From Sporomusaceae bacterium (GTDB lineage: Bacteria > Bacillota_C > Negativicutes > Sporomusales_B > UBA7701): DNA of 64,000 bases. Positions 43,053 through 51,178 of this stretch are shown here, piece by piece. The first letter of the stretch is position 1. Every line of letters starts with the position of its first letter. The position numbers were made by a program, and so were the translations under genes. The DNA lies in contig JALHDI010000002.1 in NCBI GenBank assembly GCA_022839045.1, positions 12,042 through 76,041 on the forward strand, in the 5' to 3' direction. The notes under the pieces were generated by a model. The model was not told where the DNA came from and searched no databases. It was given only the letters and a program-made list of their open reading frames with translations.

Positions 43053-43253
43053 ATGTATCGGCCCCCCCGCTCTAATTCGGCTCCGTCCCGCACCTCCTCC
43101 GACGGGCGGTGAAGGTCGGGTCTGCCGCTACTTTTATGCTAGATGCGGCGGCGGCGGTTTGTCAAGGGCGAGCTTTTGCAGGAAGTTGCTGTATATAGGG
43201 CAGAATAAAATAGTTATCACCCTTGGTGCAATCGGGCGATAAAGGAGATTGTT

Positions 43254-44087
43254 ATGGAACGCTCCCGCCAGCCGTTGTCCAACGGCTGGCGGGAGCGGCT
43301 GTTCGTTATCATCTTCGAAGCGGATACCCCGCAGGGGAAGGCGTTCGACGTGGCCCTGCTGTGGCTTATCATGCTGAGCGTACTGGCGGTCATTCTCGAG
43401 AGCGTGCCCGATATCGGGGCGAGGTTTAATCGCGTGTTGTATTACGCCGAGTGGGGGTTCACGGGCATTTTCACCGTGGAGTACCTGCTGAGGGTCGCCT
43501 GTGTACGGGATAAGTGGCGATATATGCGCAGCCCGCTGGGGATTATCGACCTGCTGGCCGTCCTGCCTTCCTATCTCAGCCTGTTCAGCTTCGGGATGCA
43601 GTATTTCCTGGTTATCAGGGTGCTGAGGCTGCTGCGGGTTTTCCGGATAATGAAGCTCGGCCGCTACGTCGGCGAGGCCCAGCTTCTCACCCGGGCGCTT
43701 AAAGCGAGCAGGTTCAAAATCACCGTTTTTCTCAGCACGGTGCTGACGCTGGTCGTAGTCATCGGAACGCTGATGTATATGATCGAGGGGCCGGAGAATG
43801 GTTTTACCAGCGTCCCGGTGGGAATGTACTGGGCGATCGTGACGCTCACGACGGTGGGCTTCGGCGATATAACGCCGACGACTTTAGTCGGGCGGGCGTT
43901 GGCAGCCATGGTTATGATTCTGGGGTACGGGATTATCGCTGTACCGACCGGCATCGTGACGGTGGAACTGGCGCAGCAGTCGCGCCGGAAGAGCCCGAAG
44001 GCGGTTTGTGCCGGCTGCGGCAGCAAAGACCATGACGGGGACGCTGCTTTCTGTAAACTGTGCGGAGAGAGACTTGAGCGGGGATAG
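43254..44087 (+). CDS. Voltage-gated-type potassium channel with zinc ribbon
   Basis: A 277-residue ion channel with six predicted helices. The S4 voltage sensor shows regularly spaced arginines (VIRVLRLLRVFRIMKLGR), and the selectivity filter is TLTTVGFGD. The C-terminus carries a zinc ribbon (CAGCGSKDHDGDAAFCKLCGE). The first 15 codons are formed by an 18-base perfect palindrome at 43260-43297 and look like an extension ahead of the usual family start near RLFVIIFEADTP. SD AAAGGAG precedes ATG 43254. Confidence 0.9.
   Translation: MERSRQPLSNGWRERLFVIIFEADTPQGKAFDVALLWLIMLSVLAVILESVPDIGARFNRVLYYAEWGFTGIFTVEYLLRVACVRDKWRYMRSPLGIIDLLAVLPSYLSLFSFGMQYFLVIRVLRLLRVFRIMKLGRYVGEAQLLTRALKASRFKITVFLSTVLTLVVVIGTLMYMIEGPENGFTSVPVGMYWAIVTLTTVGFGDITPTTLVGRALAAMVMILGYGIIAVPTGIVTVELAQQSRRKSPKAVCAGCGSKDHDGDAAFCKLCGERLERG
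43260..43297. repeat. 18-base perfect palindrome at the start of the channel gene
   Basis: CGCTCCCGCCAGCCGTTG at 43260-43277 is followed after TC by its exact complement at 43280-43297. The hairpin begins 4 bases after the ATG and would be very stable in mRNA. No T tract follows. Confidence 0.9.
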
Positions 44088-44135
44088 GGAGCTGAGCGCA
44101 GGCCCTGGCGGCGGATGCGGGCTCCCATCGTCGGT

Positions 44136-44558
44136 TCAGAAATCGATGTTGATGATGACCAGGCCGCTGGTGATGAGCAGCGCGCCGACAATCTGCTTGC
44201 CGGATACCATTTCATCAAAGGCAACATAACCAGTTAGCATTGTAATCAGCGGAGCGCAGGAGATTACGAGGGCGACCTGATTGATGGAGCCTTTTTCGAG
44301 GGCGTAGAAATAGGCGAGGTCGGCGAATACGGCCGCAATCGCGGCTTCGAGGGTGACGATGACCCAGAAAGTCCAGGGAAGGTTTTTTATATCGAAATAG
44401 CTGTGGCTAAGCAGTAGCCAGACAAGGACGAGGATGGCGGCGATGACGGTTCTGATGGCGAAGGCGGTGAGAGGATTAATGCAATTGATGACCGATTTAC
44501 CGAAGAAAGGGGCAAGGCCGAGGCACAGCACGGCTATAAAAGCGTAGAGAAAGACCAT
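44136..44558 (-). CDS. EamA-domain transporter (single domain)
   Basis: A 140-residue membrane protein with five predicted helices, a single EamA/DMT domain (FIAVLCLGLAPFFGKSV at the start, ALEKGSINQVALVISCAPLITMLTG later). Such half-size transporters dimerise to export metabolites. The ATG 44558 follows GGAGGG by five bases; the frame to 44579 has no better start. Confidence 0.85.
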   Translation of the reverse strand: MVFLYAFIAVLCLGLAPFFGKSVINCINPLTAFAIRTVIAAILVLVWLLLSHSYFDIKNLPWTFWVIVTLEAAIAAVFADLAYFYALEKGSINQVALVISCAPLITMLTGYVAFDEMVSGKQIVGALLITSGLVIINIDF

Positions 44559-44654
44559 GGTGCTCCCTCCGCGAGTCAATGTGCATACTAATGTTTATGC
44601 TGGCGGCGGAGGTTTTAGCCTAGCGAAGCGCTTCTCGCCGGAAGCGCAGCCGGA

Positions 44655-46130
44655 TTACGTGCCGCAAAAGGTTCGGTAAGGACAGGCGGAGGGCCCGGGC
44701 GGCGATGAGTACTCAACCTGTTCGGCGGAGTAGGCATAGGGGCGTGAAAGGACAGCGAGGAGCCGGTCCATAACGGTGTAGTCGCCGTTGTTTACCGCGC
44801 TTTCAAGAGCGGCTTCGACCCGGTGGTTGCGGGGGATTATCGCCGGGTTGGTGTCGCGCATCAGTTGAGTCGAAGCGGCTGCGGACTCCCGTTGCCTTCC
44901 CAGCCTGGCCTGCCATCGTTCGCGCCAGCGGGCGAATTCATGAATGCCGAACAGGGCCGTTTCCTCCGGCGTGCCGATGGTTAACCCGCGGAAGGTATTG
45001 GTATAGTCCGCCTGATGGTTCTTCATGATGAGGAGGAGGTCTTCAATCAGGGTTATGTCCTCGGTTTCTTCGTTGAATATGCCCAGTTTTGCCCTCATAC
45101 CTGCGAGCCAGTTGCGGTGATACAGCCCTGAATATGCAGAAAGCGCCTCCTGAGCCAAATTAACCGCCTGCGCTTCATCGTGATGCAGCAGCGGCAGCAG
45201 GGTTTCGGCAAGGCGCGCGAGGTTCCAGCCGGCGATGGGCGGCTGCTTGCCGTAAGCGTACCGCCCGTTGACGTCGATGGAACTGAATACCGTTGCCGGG
45301 TCGTAGGTATCCATAAAAGCGCAGGGACCATAATCGATGGTTTCGCCGCTGAGGGTCATGTTGTCGGTGTTCATCACTCCGTGGATGAAGCCGATTAGTT
45401 GCCATTTGGCGATCAGCGCGGCCTGGCGCTCGATTACCGCCTTAAGAAGCGTAAAATAGCGATTCTCGTTAAATTCAACGTCCGGAAAGTGGCGCTTCAG
45501 CGTATAGTCGGCCAGAGCACGGATATCGGCAAGGGTTCCCCATGCCGAGGCATATTGGAAGGTGCCGACGCGAAGATGACTGGCCGCCACGCGGGTAAGA
45601 ATCGCGCCAGGCAGTATGGTTTCCCGGATTACCGGTTCGCCAGTCGACACCACGGCGAGGCTGCGGGTGGTGGCGATGCCAAGGGCATGCATTGCTTCGC
45701 TTATGATGTATTCGCGTAGCATCGGTCCGAGTGCCGCGCGACCGTCGCCGCCGCGGGAGTATGGCGTCCTGCCCGAGCCCTTGAGCTGGATATCGAACCG
45801 TTCGCCAAGGGGAGTAAGCTGTTCGCCGAGCAAAATGGCCCGGCCGTCCCCCAATATGGTAAAATGCCCGAATTGGTGCCCCGCGTAAGCTTGCGCAAGC
45901 GGCAAAGCTCCTGCAGGAACCCGGTTGCCGGCCAGTGCCGCCACGCCATCCCCGCTTTGCAGCGCCTGGATATTCAGTCCCAGGGATGTTGCCAAGGGAA
46001 GGTTGAGGATAATCAATTGCGGCGATCTCACGGGGGTCGGGCGGAGAAGGCTATAAAACGGTTTCGGCAGACGGGCATAGCTGTTGTCGAAATTCCATCC
46101 GGCATCTGTCGGTGCTTGTTCTTTTGCCAT
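44655..46130 (-). CDS. selO: Protein adenylyltransferase SelO (YdiU)
   Basis: A 491-residue SelO pseudokinase, the full family length. It transfers AMP to protein hydroxyl groups, often in redox stress. Motifs include [68 protein letters not shown] and [21 protein letters not shown], and the ending YRTFCGT. The conserved C-terminal cysteine is selenocysteine in eukaryotic homologues and cysteine here. The start ATG 46130 follows GGGGGAAA. Confidence 0.94.
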   Translation of the reverse strand: MAKEQAPTDAGWNFDNSYARLPKPFYSLLRPTPVRSPQLIILNLPLATSLGLNIQALQSGDGVAALAGNRVPAGALPLAQAYAGHQFGHFTILGDGRAILLGEQLTPLGERFDIQLKGSGRTPYSRGGDGRAALGPMLREYIISEAMHALGIATTRSLAVVSTGEPVIRETILPGAILTRVAASHLRVGTFQYASAWGTLADIRALADYTLKRHFPDVEFNENRYFTLLKAVIERQAALIAKWQLIGFIHGVMNTDNMTLSGETIDYGPCAFMDTYDPATVFSSIDVNGRYAYGKQPPIAGWNLARLAETLLPLLHHDEAQAVNLAQEALSAYSGLYHRNWLAGMRAKLGIFNEETEDITLIEDLLLIMKNHQADYTNTFRGLTIGTPEETALFGIHEFARWRERWQARLGRQRESAAASTQLMRDTNPAIIPRNHRVEAALESAVNNGDYTVMDRLLAVLSRPYAYSAEQVEYSSPPGPSACPYRTFCGT

Positions 46131-46297
46131 CTTTTTCCCCTTTAACTAACATCGGATTCACACTACCCAACGTTGAATCTGTCTGCCCGCGGGCGGCACC
46201 CGGAGAAATTTCTCTTGTCCCTAGTATGAGGCCGAAAGGCAAGGAAATATGTCTCCCATAGTTCTTCAAATATTGAAGAGAGAATACCTTGTACTGA

Positions 46298-46335
46298 TAA
46301 AAAAATCACCCGCCAGCGGAGCGGGTGATTTTTTG
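46298..46335. terminator. Strong Rho-independent terminator
   Basis: AAAAAATCACCCGC and GCGGGTGATTTTTT frame a seven-base loop. On the - strand it follows the broken molybdate-binding gene, and it can also act on the + strand. Confidence 0.85.
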
Positions 46336-46347
46336 TTGGGAGCCTGC

Positions 46348-46798
46348 TCAGGTTTCAGCGAGTATCTCGCCGGTGTGGGTGAGGTCGTAACCCACCCATG
46401 CCGTCAACCTCGTTGCGGAAACCCGGTGGGCGCAGCACGGTCAGCAAGGCCTGGAAATGCGGCTTGTCCGCGTCTTCCCGGCGAATCACCAGGTCGTGCC
46501 GTTCCTTTTGCAGGGGGACGAAATCGATTTCCCGCACCTGCAGGGCGGCCTTTTCAATGCCGAGGCCCACATCGGCTTCGCCTCTGGCGATGCGGCTGGC
46601 CACCGCCAGATGGCTCATCTCCTCCTGGTTGTAGCCGACGATGTCGCGGTGGTCGATGCCGTGGGCGCGCAGCTGCTCGTCGAGCAGCACCCTGGCCCCC
46701 GAGCCGCATTCGCGGTTGACGAACCGCCCGCCCCGATGCTTCACAGACGTCTGAAGTGCAGTATGCCAAGCCTCCGAATATTCCGGAAGGCTTGGCAT
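46348..46798 (-). pseudogene. Broken molybdate-binding (PBP_like) domain gene
   Basis: The frame encodes FVNRECGSGARVLLDEQLRA, EEMSHLAVASRIARGEADVGLGIEKAAL and VPLQKERHDLVIRREDAD, the PBP_like domain normally fused to MoeA- or LysR-type proteins that sense molybdate. The N-terminal partner is missing. Near the end, one extra G shifts the frame; without it the tail would read GMGGYDLTHTGEILAET and stop at 46348. So this is a truncated, frameshifted remnant. Its molybdate link fits the cofactor genes in the window. Confidence 0.7.
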
Positions 46799-46866
46799 AA
46801 CCGTTGAAAGCGGCGTTACTGTGGTTTATTATAAGAGTAAAGACCCTTTTTATGTTGGAGGATATC

Positions 46867-47172
46867 ATGGAACTTGTTATTGAGGATGCGGCCAGGGAGT
46901 ATATAACGGCCAAGGCGCGGAACAAAAGCGTCACCCTGAGCGTCGTCGAACGACCCGGCGGGGTGTGAAGCGGCGGCAAATGCGGGTCGAGTCCCCGCTT
47001 CCCGTCCGTGCGACTGGGAAAACCGCCGCGCAGCGAGACCTATGAGCGGGTGGAAATCGACGGCATTATCGTTTATTACCGTGACAGCCTGGCGACCCAG
47101 TTCTCAAGAGTGACGGTTAAGGTGGAGAGGATTTTGCTCTTCAGGCGCCTCGCCGTCGCCGGCGAGAGGTGA
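46867..47172 (+). CDS. Predicted selenoprotein, HesB-like/CC-Se motif type, with in-frame UGA
   Basis: A 101-residue protein if the TGA at 46966-46968 (codon 34) is read as selenocysteine. Before it is MELVIEDAAREYITAKARNK, then SVTLSVVERPGGV. After it the frame continues as SGGKCGSSPRF...VRLGKPPRSETYERVEIDGIIVYYRDSLATQF to a second TGA at 47170. The two halves fit one small fold seen in HesB-like (seleno)proteins, where a CC or Sec pair lies in a Gly-rich loop. TTGGAGG is five bases before the ATG. GCGGG/CCCGC with a seven-base loop lies 14 bases after the TGA, as a bacterial SECIS should. The selenocysteine genes are not in the window. Confidence 0.72.
46969..47005 (+). promoter_or_regulatory. 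Candidate bacterial SECIS element
   Basis: Directly 3' of the in-frame TGA, GCGGG (46982-46986) pairs with CCCGC (46994-46998) around TCGAGTC, so the apical part contains GGUC, as in the Escherichia coli fdhF element. The distance from the TGA is suitable for SelB binding. Confidence 0.55.
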
Positions 47173-47188
47173 GGGGCTGGTATTGCCC

Positions 47189-47614
47189 CTAGTCGTCGAC
47201 AACCTCGACGCGGTCGCCGACCTTGACGGCGCCGCCTGTCACGACCGTGCCGAAGCGCCCTTCCCGGCTGACGATGTAGGGGCGGCCCTTTTCCTTGAAT
47301 TCCTCTTTGCCGATGTAGAGGATTTTGATCGACGCGGTTTCGCCGACTTTCACCGTTTTGCCGGCCGTCAGCCGATCGAGGGGGATGCCGCTGATGGTGA
47401 TGTTCTCCGTATAGCCGCCGCCGTTGACCTCGTCCCATTTTTCGGGGGGAACCTTACTGAGGGCTTCGACGGGGAAAATGCTGACATGGCGGTCCCAGTC
47501 GCCGCCGTGAGCGTCGCCCTTCAGACCCCACCCGCGGATTACCTCCGCTTCGGGCACACTTGTCTTGTCGATACCCCTTGCCGCGCTGATGTTGAGCGAT
47601 AGTATTTTTCCCAT
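47189..47614 (-). CDS. MOSC domain protein
   Basis: A 141-residue single MOSC domain, distinct from the one at 13986: GWGLKGDAHGGDWDRHVSIF, GGGYTENITISGIPL, and FGTVVTGGAVKVGDRVEVV. The catalytic cysteine position is replaced in this version (GKEEFKEKGRPYIVSREG), so sulfur transfer from that residue is doubtful. It may still bind the cofactor. It is convergent with the predicted selenoprotein gene, with 16 bases between the two stops. Confidence 0.82.
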   Translation of the reverse strand: MGKILSLNISAARGIDKTSVPEAEVIRGWGLKGDAHGGDWDRHVSIFPVEALSKVPPEKWDEVNGGGYTENITISGIPLDRLTAGKTVKVGETASIKILYIGKEEFKEKGRPYIVSREGRFGTVVTGGAVKVGDRVEVVDD

Positions 47615-47947
47615 GCTGAACCTCCTGTCGGGGCTTGTGCTGATCAGGCGCTACCTAGTAAGCGGCTGCGCTTGCCACATTGCTTATCCGCGATCATATC
47701 CATATTCCATTCTTCGGGGGCGGATTCCTGCCTGGAGCGGAACGCTTCGTCCGGAACAGGGGGCGGTTCCCTTGGCGGGGTGAAACGCTTTTTTCGCACC
47801 GCATTTCCGATTAAATTATGATGATTCGGCAGGAATAGCGGCCCGAGAGTAAGAAATCTTTTTGCATGAACGATCAACCCGGGCGAGCCTGCTTATGATA
47901 CCTGTCCTTGAGTAATAACGCGCGGTTGATCTGGAGGAGGAGAATAT
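47615..47947. other. Divergent intergenic region without a gene
   Basis: It lies between the MOSC gene on the - strand and the C_GCAxxG_C_C gene on the + strand and must hold both promoters. I find no convincing -35/-10 pair, no strong hairpin and no supported ORF. Confidence 0.5.
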
Positions 47948-48409
47948 ATGGATAGTGAGCAACCTGACGTCAAGCAGATAGCGGGGCAGAATTTCCGGGA
48001 AGGCTACAACTGCGCCGAGGCGATTCTGCGGTCGTTCAACACGGCGCTCGATCTCGGGCTGGGTGACGACGCCATGAGGCTCGCCGCCGGATTCGGCGGG
48101 GGCATAGGACACTCGGGCTGTGTGTGCGGGGCGCTGGCGGCTTCGATCATGGTGCTGGGAGCGCTCCAGGGGCGAAGGAGTAATGAGGAGAGCCGCGACG
48201 AAGCTTACCGCGTGAGCGCGGACTTCCACGACCGGTTCAGCGGGAATTTCGGGGGGACGTGTTGTCGGGCGCTCAACCCGCATCCTTTCGATACCAAGGA
48301 CCATCTGCGCGGCTGCCTGAAGATCACCGGCCGGACAGCAGAACTATTGATGGACTATATCCGGGAAAATGGCATCACCAGGAAAGCGTCCGGCGTTTCC
48401 CCGAAATAA
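47948..48409 (+). CDS. C_GCAxxG_C_C family redox-active protein
   Basis: A 153-residue member of the C_GCAxxG_C_C family. The defining residues are YNCAEA, the CVCGALAAS segment (a variant of the GCAxxG core), and later cysteines at GTCCRAL and RGCLKI. Members are small Cys-rich proteins seen in anaerobes, often near metal or selenium genes, and are thought to be redox-active. Its neighbours are a likely selenoprotein and an Fe-S scaffold. SD GGAGGAGG precedes ATG 47948. Confidence 0.88.
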   Translation: MDSEQPDVKQIAGQNFREGYNCAEAILRSFNTALDLGLGDDAMRLAAGFGGGIGHSGCVCGALAASIMVLGALQGRRSNEESRDEAYRVSADFHDRFSGNFGGTCCRALNPHPFDTKDHLRGCLKITGRTAELLMDYIRENGITRKASGVSPK

Positions 48410-48505
48410 ACCGCGCCAGGGGGATTTGCGCTACGCGTGTATACTTTCCGGCGAGCAGGAGATCCTCGCGTTTCCCTTGTATATACTAATATGGGGAGGG
48501 ATCTT

Positions 48506-48901
48506 ATGTATTCCGAGAAGGTGATGGAACACTACATGATGCCGCGCAACGCATGGCATATGCCTGACGCGAACGGAGTGGGCTGCGTATACAACGGCGA
48601 ATGCGGCGACAAGTTCACAATGTTTATCCGCGTCTGCGGGGATATCATCCGTGATATCAGTTTCCTGGCCAACGGGTGCGGGGCGGCAATCGCCGCCGGC
48701 AGCCTGACGACCATGCTCGCTAGGGGCAAGACTATCAAAGAGGCGCTCAAGATCACCGAAGAAGATGTGATTAACGCTCTAGGAGGGCTGCCGGCGGCGA
48801 AACGGCATTGCTCCGACCTGAGCGTCAGCGCGTTGCAGACGGCGATAATGGATTACCTGGCGAAACAGCACCGCGAGATAAAGGAGTATTTCGAGAGTTA
48901 G
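48506..48901 (+). CDS. IscU/NifU-like iron-sulfur scaffold protein
   Basis: A 131-residue scaffold with the three cluster cysteines in GECGDKF, NGCGAAIAAGS and KRHCSDLSV, plus the Asp after the first. It differs from housekeeping SufU by its shorter insertions and by the lack of an adjacent cysteine desulfurase gene. GGGGAGGG five bases before ATG 48506 decides the start. It may serve specialised Fe-S or selenium-linked proteins near it. Confidence 0.88.
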   Translation: MYSEKVMEHYMMPRNAWHMPDANGVGCVYNGECGDKFTMFIRVCGDIIRDISFLANGCGAAIAAGSLTTMLARGKTIKEALKITEEDVINALGGLPAAKRHCSDLSVSALQTAIMDYLAKQHREIKEYFES

Positions 48902-48913
48902 AGACTTTGGAGA

Positions 48914-48942
48914 GAAACCACCGCCCAAGGGCGGTGGTTCCC
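48914..48942 (+). terminator. Hairpin after IscU-like gene
   Basis: AACCACCGCCC and GGGCGGTGGTT with a two-base loop follow the stop by 12 bases; the T tract is only two bases, so termination may be partial. Confidence 0.55.
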
Positions 48943-49026
48943 GGTGATGGGGAAAAACAAGATTGCCGCGGAGGGCATTGTTTTTCATGGCGCCGCAACA
49001 AGCTTAGTCTGGAGGGGGAGTAGGCC

Positions 49027-49179
49027 TTGTTCGCCGAATTGGTTGCCATCGGACCGGTAGGCCTGATTCCGTCGGCGGAACGGAAACTACGCGGTTACGC
49101 CAAAAAGAAGCGGTGCTATATGGCGACGTTCTACAGGACGTGCGGCGTAATCCACCGCATCGGCGACGGCAAAGGATAA
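49027..49179 (+). CDS. Small hypothetical protein (50 aa)
   Basis: A 50-residue frame with TTG start seven bases after GGAGGGGGAG. It encodes FAELVAIGPVGLIPSAERK and then RKLRGYAKKKRCYMATFYRTC, basic with two cysteines. It ends just before a strong terminator, which supports a real unit. The family is not recognised, and the TTG start and short length leave doubt. Confidence 0.45.
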   Translation: MFAELVAIGPVGLIPSAERKLRGYAKKKRCYMATFYRTCGVIHRIGDGKG

Positions 49180-49196
49180 GTGAACTGGATGCGCAA

Positions 49197-49236
49197 AACA
49201 GGCGCCGGTACCCGGAAGGTACCGGCGCCTGTTATT
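49197..49236. terminator. Bidirectional terminator
   Basis: CAGGCGCCGGTACC and GGTACCGGCGCCTG, with a five-base loop and TTATTG tail. It lies between convergent units ending at 49179 and 49256. Confidence 0.8.
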
Positions 49237-49255
49237 GTCGAGGGGGATACCCATT

Positions 49256-51178
49256 CTAGCGTTGCCCGTAATAACGGAAAGCCACCATCGTTATGTCGTC
49301 CGACTGTTCGGCGCCGTCCGCGTGGGCTGTCACGGCCGCGGCCACCGCGCCTAGCAGGTCTGTGCAGTTTTGCGACCGCCGCCGAGACAATTCTTCCGCC
49401 AGCCTGTCGTCGCCGAACAGTTCTTGTTGGCGGTTCATGGCTTCGGTGACGCCGTCGGTGTAGAAGAATAAGGTGTCTCCCCGGGCCAGGACGGTTTCGC
49501 TTTCGGCAACCTGGAGTCCTTCCATGACCCCCAGCGCGGCTCCCTGCGTCTTGGGGAGGTGGTCGATCGTACCGTCGGCGCGGATCGCGCAGGGCAGGTT
49601 GTGACCGCCGTTCGCGAAGCGGCAGCGGCCGCTGGGCAGATGCACTACCAGGCAGAAAACGGTGACGAACATGCAGTAGTCGTTATTCTGAGCGAGGTCG
49701 TCGTTGAGGTGGCGCAAAGCATCGCCGGGGGAGTCGCCGTTCTGGAGAAAGGCCCGCAGCAGGGTGCGGGTTACGGCCATGAAGAGCGCCGCAGGGACGC
49801 CTTTGCCGGAAACGTCGCCGATGGCTATGCACAGGTGTTCGTCGTCAGGCATGAAAAAGTCGTAGAAGTCTCCGCCGACCTGGCGGGCCGGGTTCATAAC
49901 CGCGTAAAGTTCGAAATCCTGCCGGGCGGGAAAGGGCGGGAAGGTTTTGGGGACCAGGCCCATCTGAATATCGCGGGCGATCCTGAGTTCGCTTTCGATC
50001 CGTTCGCGGTTGGCTGCCGTTTTTTCCAGCATTGCCATGTGGACCTTGAGCTCGTCGCGCATGGCGGTGAAGGAGTCGGCCAGCCGGGCGACCTCGTCTC
50101 TGCCGCGGAGTTCAGGGAGGGGCGCATCAAGGTCGCCGGTGGCGAGTATCCTCGCGGCCTTATCTAGCTGAAGCAGCGGTCGGGTGATGGAGCGGGCGAT
50201 TAGCAGCATCACCGGAAGGAGCAACAGGAAACCGACCAGGCCGATCGCCGCTTCCTTGCGGCTAAGCTCGACGACCTTGGCGGTCATCGCCTCCTGGGGG
50301 AAGAACACGCCCAGAACCCAACCAGTGGACGATATCGGCTGATAGAGCAGCCAGCCTTCCTCGTCGCTGACGATGCTGTCGTAGCGGATGAACCCGCTGC
50401 GTCCTTTCACCATTTCGCGGCCGAGCTTGCGAAGGAGGGCGTTGCCCTGTTCCTCGGCCCGGCTGAAGATATTTTCTTTCAGGATGTAATTTTTTTGCGG
50501 GTGGGCGACATAAGTGCCGTTTCGCGACAACAGAAAAGCGTAGCCGTTCTGCTCCAGCGGCAGCGTCAGCAGGAGTTCGTGCAGCCACTCAAGCGATACG
50601 TCGCACTTCGCCACGCCGATGAAGGAGCTGTGACCTGACTTGCCATAAAGGGGGATGGAGTAGGTCACCATCAGCGAGTCGCTGCCGGCCGAATAGGGTT
50701 CGCTCCAGCATGGGCGGAGGAGGTTGCGCGGCAGGGCGTACCAGTCGGTGACAGGGTAATTGGCGTTGTCCGCCGCCAGGTCGCCCCGCGATATCCGGTT
50801 GCCGACCCGGTATACGGACGGGGAGACGCCGCCTCCGTTTTGGCCCCGGTAAGCGGGGTCCCAGGCCACGGCGATCCCCGATACCTCCTCATTTTCGGCC
50901 AGCAGCCGCTCAAGCAGTGGATAAAGGTCGTTGTGCGCCTCGGGACGCACTACCGTGGCCGATGCTAGGCCGCCGGCCACTTTCTCCACCGCCTTTTCGA
51001 CCGTGACTATTTTGTTGGCGGTGGCGTTTGAAAGCTGCCAGGCCTTGGCCTCAAGTTCTTCCTCCAGGAGTTGGCGCGCCTCAAGGTAGCCGTAGCCGAT
51101 GACCGCCGCCAGGATTATGCCGGCGGCTGCCAGCACAAACGCGAACAGCCGCCAGCGGATACTCATGTTAAGGAACAC
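49256..51178 (-). CDS. Membrane-bound PP2C (SpoIIE/RsbU-type) phosphatase with Cache and HAMP
   Basis: A 640-residue sensor phosphatase. A membrane helix (LFAFVLAAAGIILAAVIGYGYL) precedes a double-Cache extracellular domain (about residues 35-290). A second helix and a HAMP domain (ARSITRPLLQLDKAARILATGDLDAPL) follow, then the SpoIIE phosphatase with QVGGDFYDFFMPDDEHLCIAIGDVSGKGVPAALFMA, FANGGHNLPC and DGVTEAMN. It would dephosphorylate the STAS protein encoded at 52572. The start GTG 51178 follows GAGGTGA and overlaps the preceding gene by 11 bases. Confidence 0.92.
   Translation of the reverse strand: MFLNMSIRWRLFAFVLAAAGIILAAVIGYGYLEARQLLEEELEAKAWQLSNATANKIVTVEKAVEKVAGGLASATVVRPEAHNDLYPLLERLLAENEEVSGIAVAWDPAYRGQNGGGVSPSVYRVGNRISRGDLAADNANYPVTDWYALPRNLLRPCWSEPYSAGSDSLMVTYSIPLYGKSGHSSFIGVAKCDVSLEWLHELLLTLPLEQNGYAFLLSRNGTYVAHPQKNYILKENIFSRAEEQGNALLRKLGREMVKGRSGFIRYDSIVSDEEGWLLYQPISSTGWVLGVFFPQEAMTAKVVELSRKEAAIGLVGFLLLLPVMLLIARSITRPLLQLDKAARILATGDLDAPLPELRGRDEVARLADSFTAMRDELKVHMAMLEKTAANRERIESELRIARDIQMGLVPKTFPPFPARQDFELYAVMNPARQVGGDFYDFFMPDDEHLCIAIGDVSGKGVPAALFMAVTRTLLRAFLQNGDSPGDALRHLNDDLAQNNDYCMFVTVFCLVVHLPSGRCRFANGGHNLPCAIRADGTIDHLPKTQGAALGVMEGLQVAESETVLARGDTLFFYTDGVTEAMNRQQELFGDDRLAEELSRRRSQNCTDLLGAVAAAVTAHADGAEQSDDITMVAFRYYGQR

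Noticed and set aside
44094..44134. A GGGAGC/GCTCCC hairpin between the channel and EamA genes as a terminator
   Set aside because: Long loop and no T tract on either strand.
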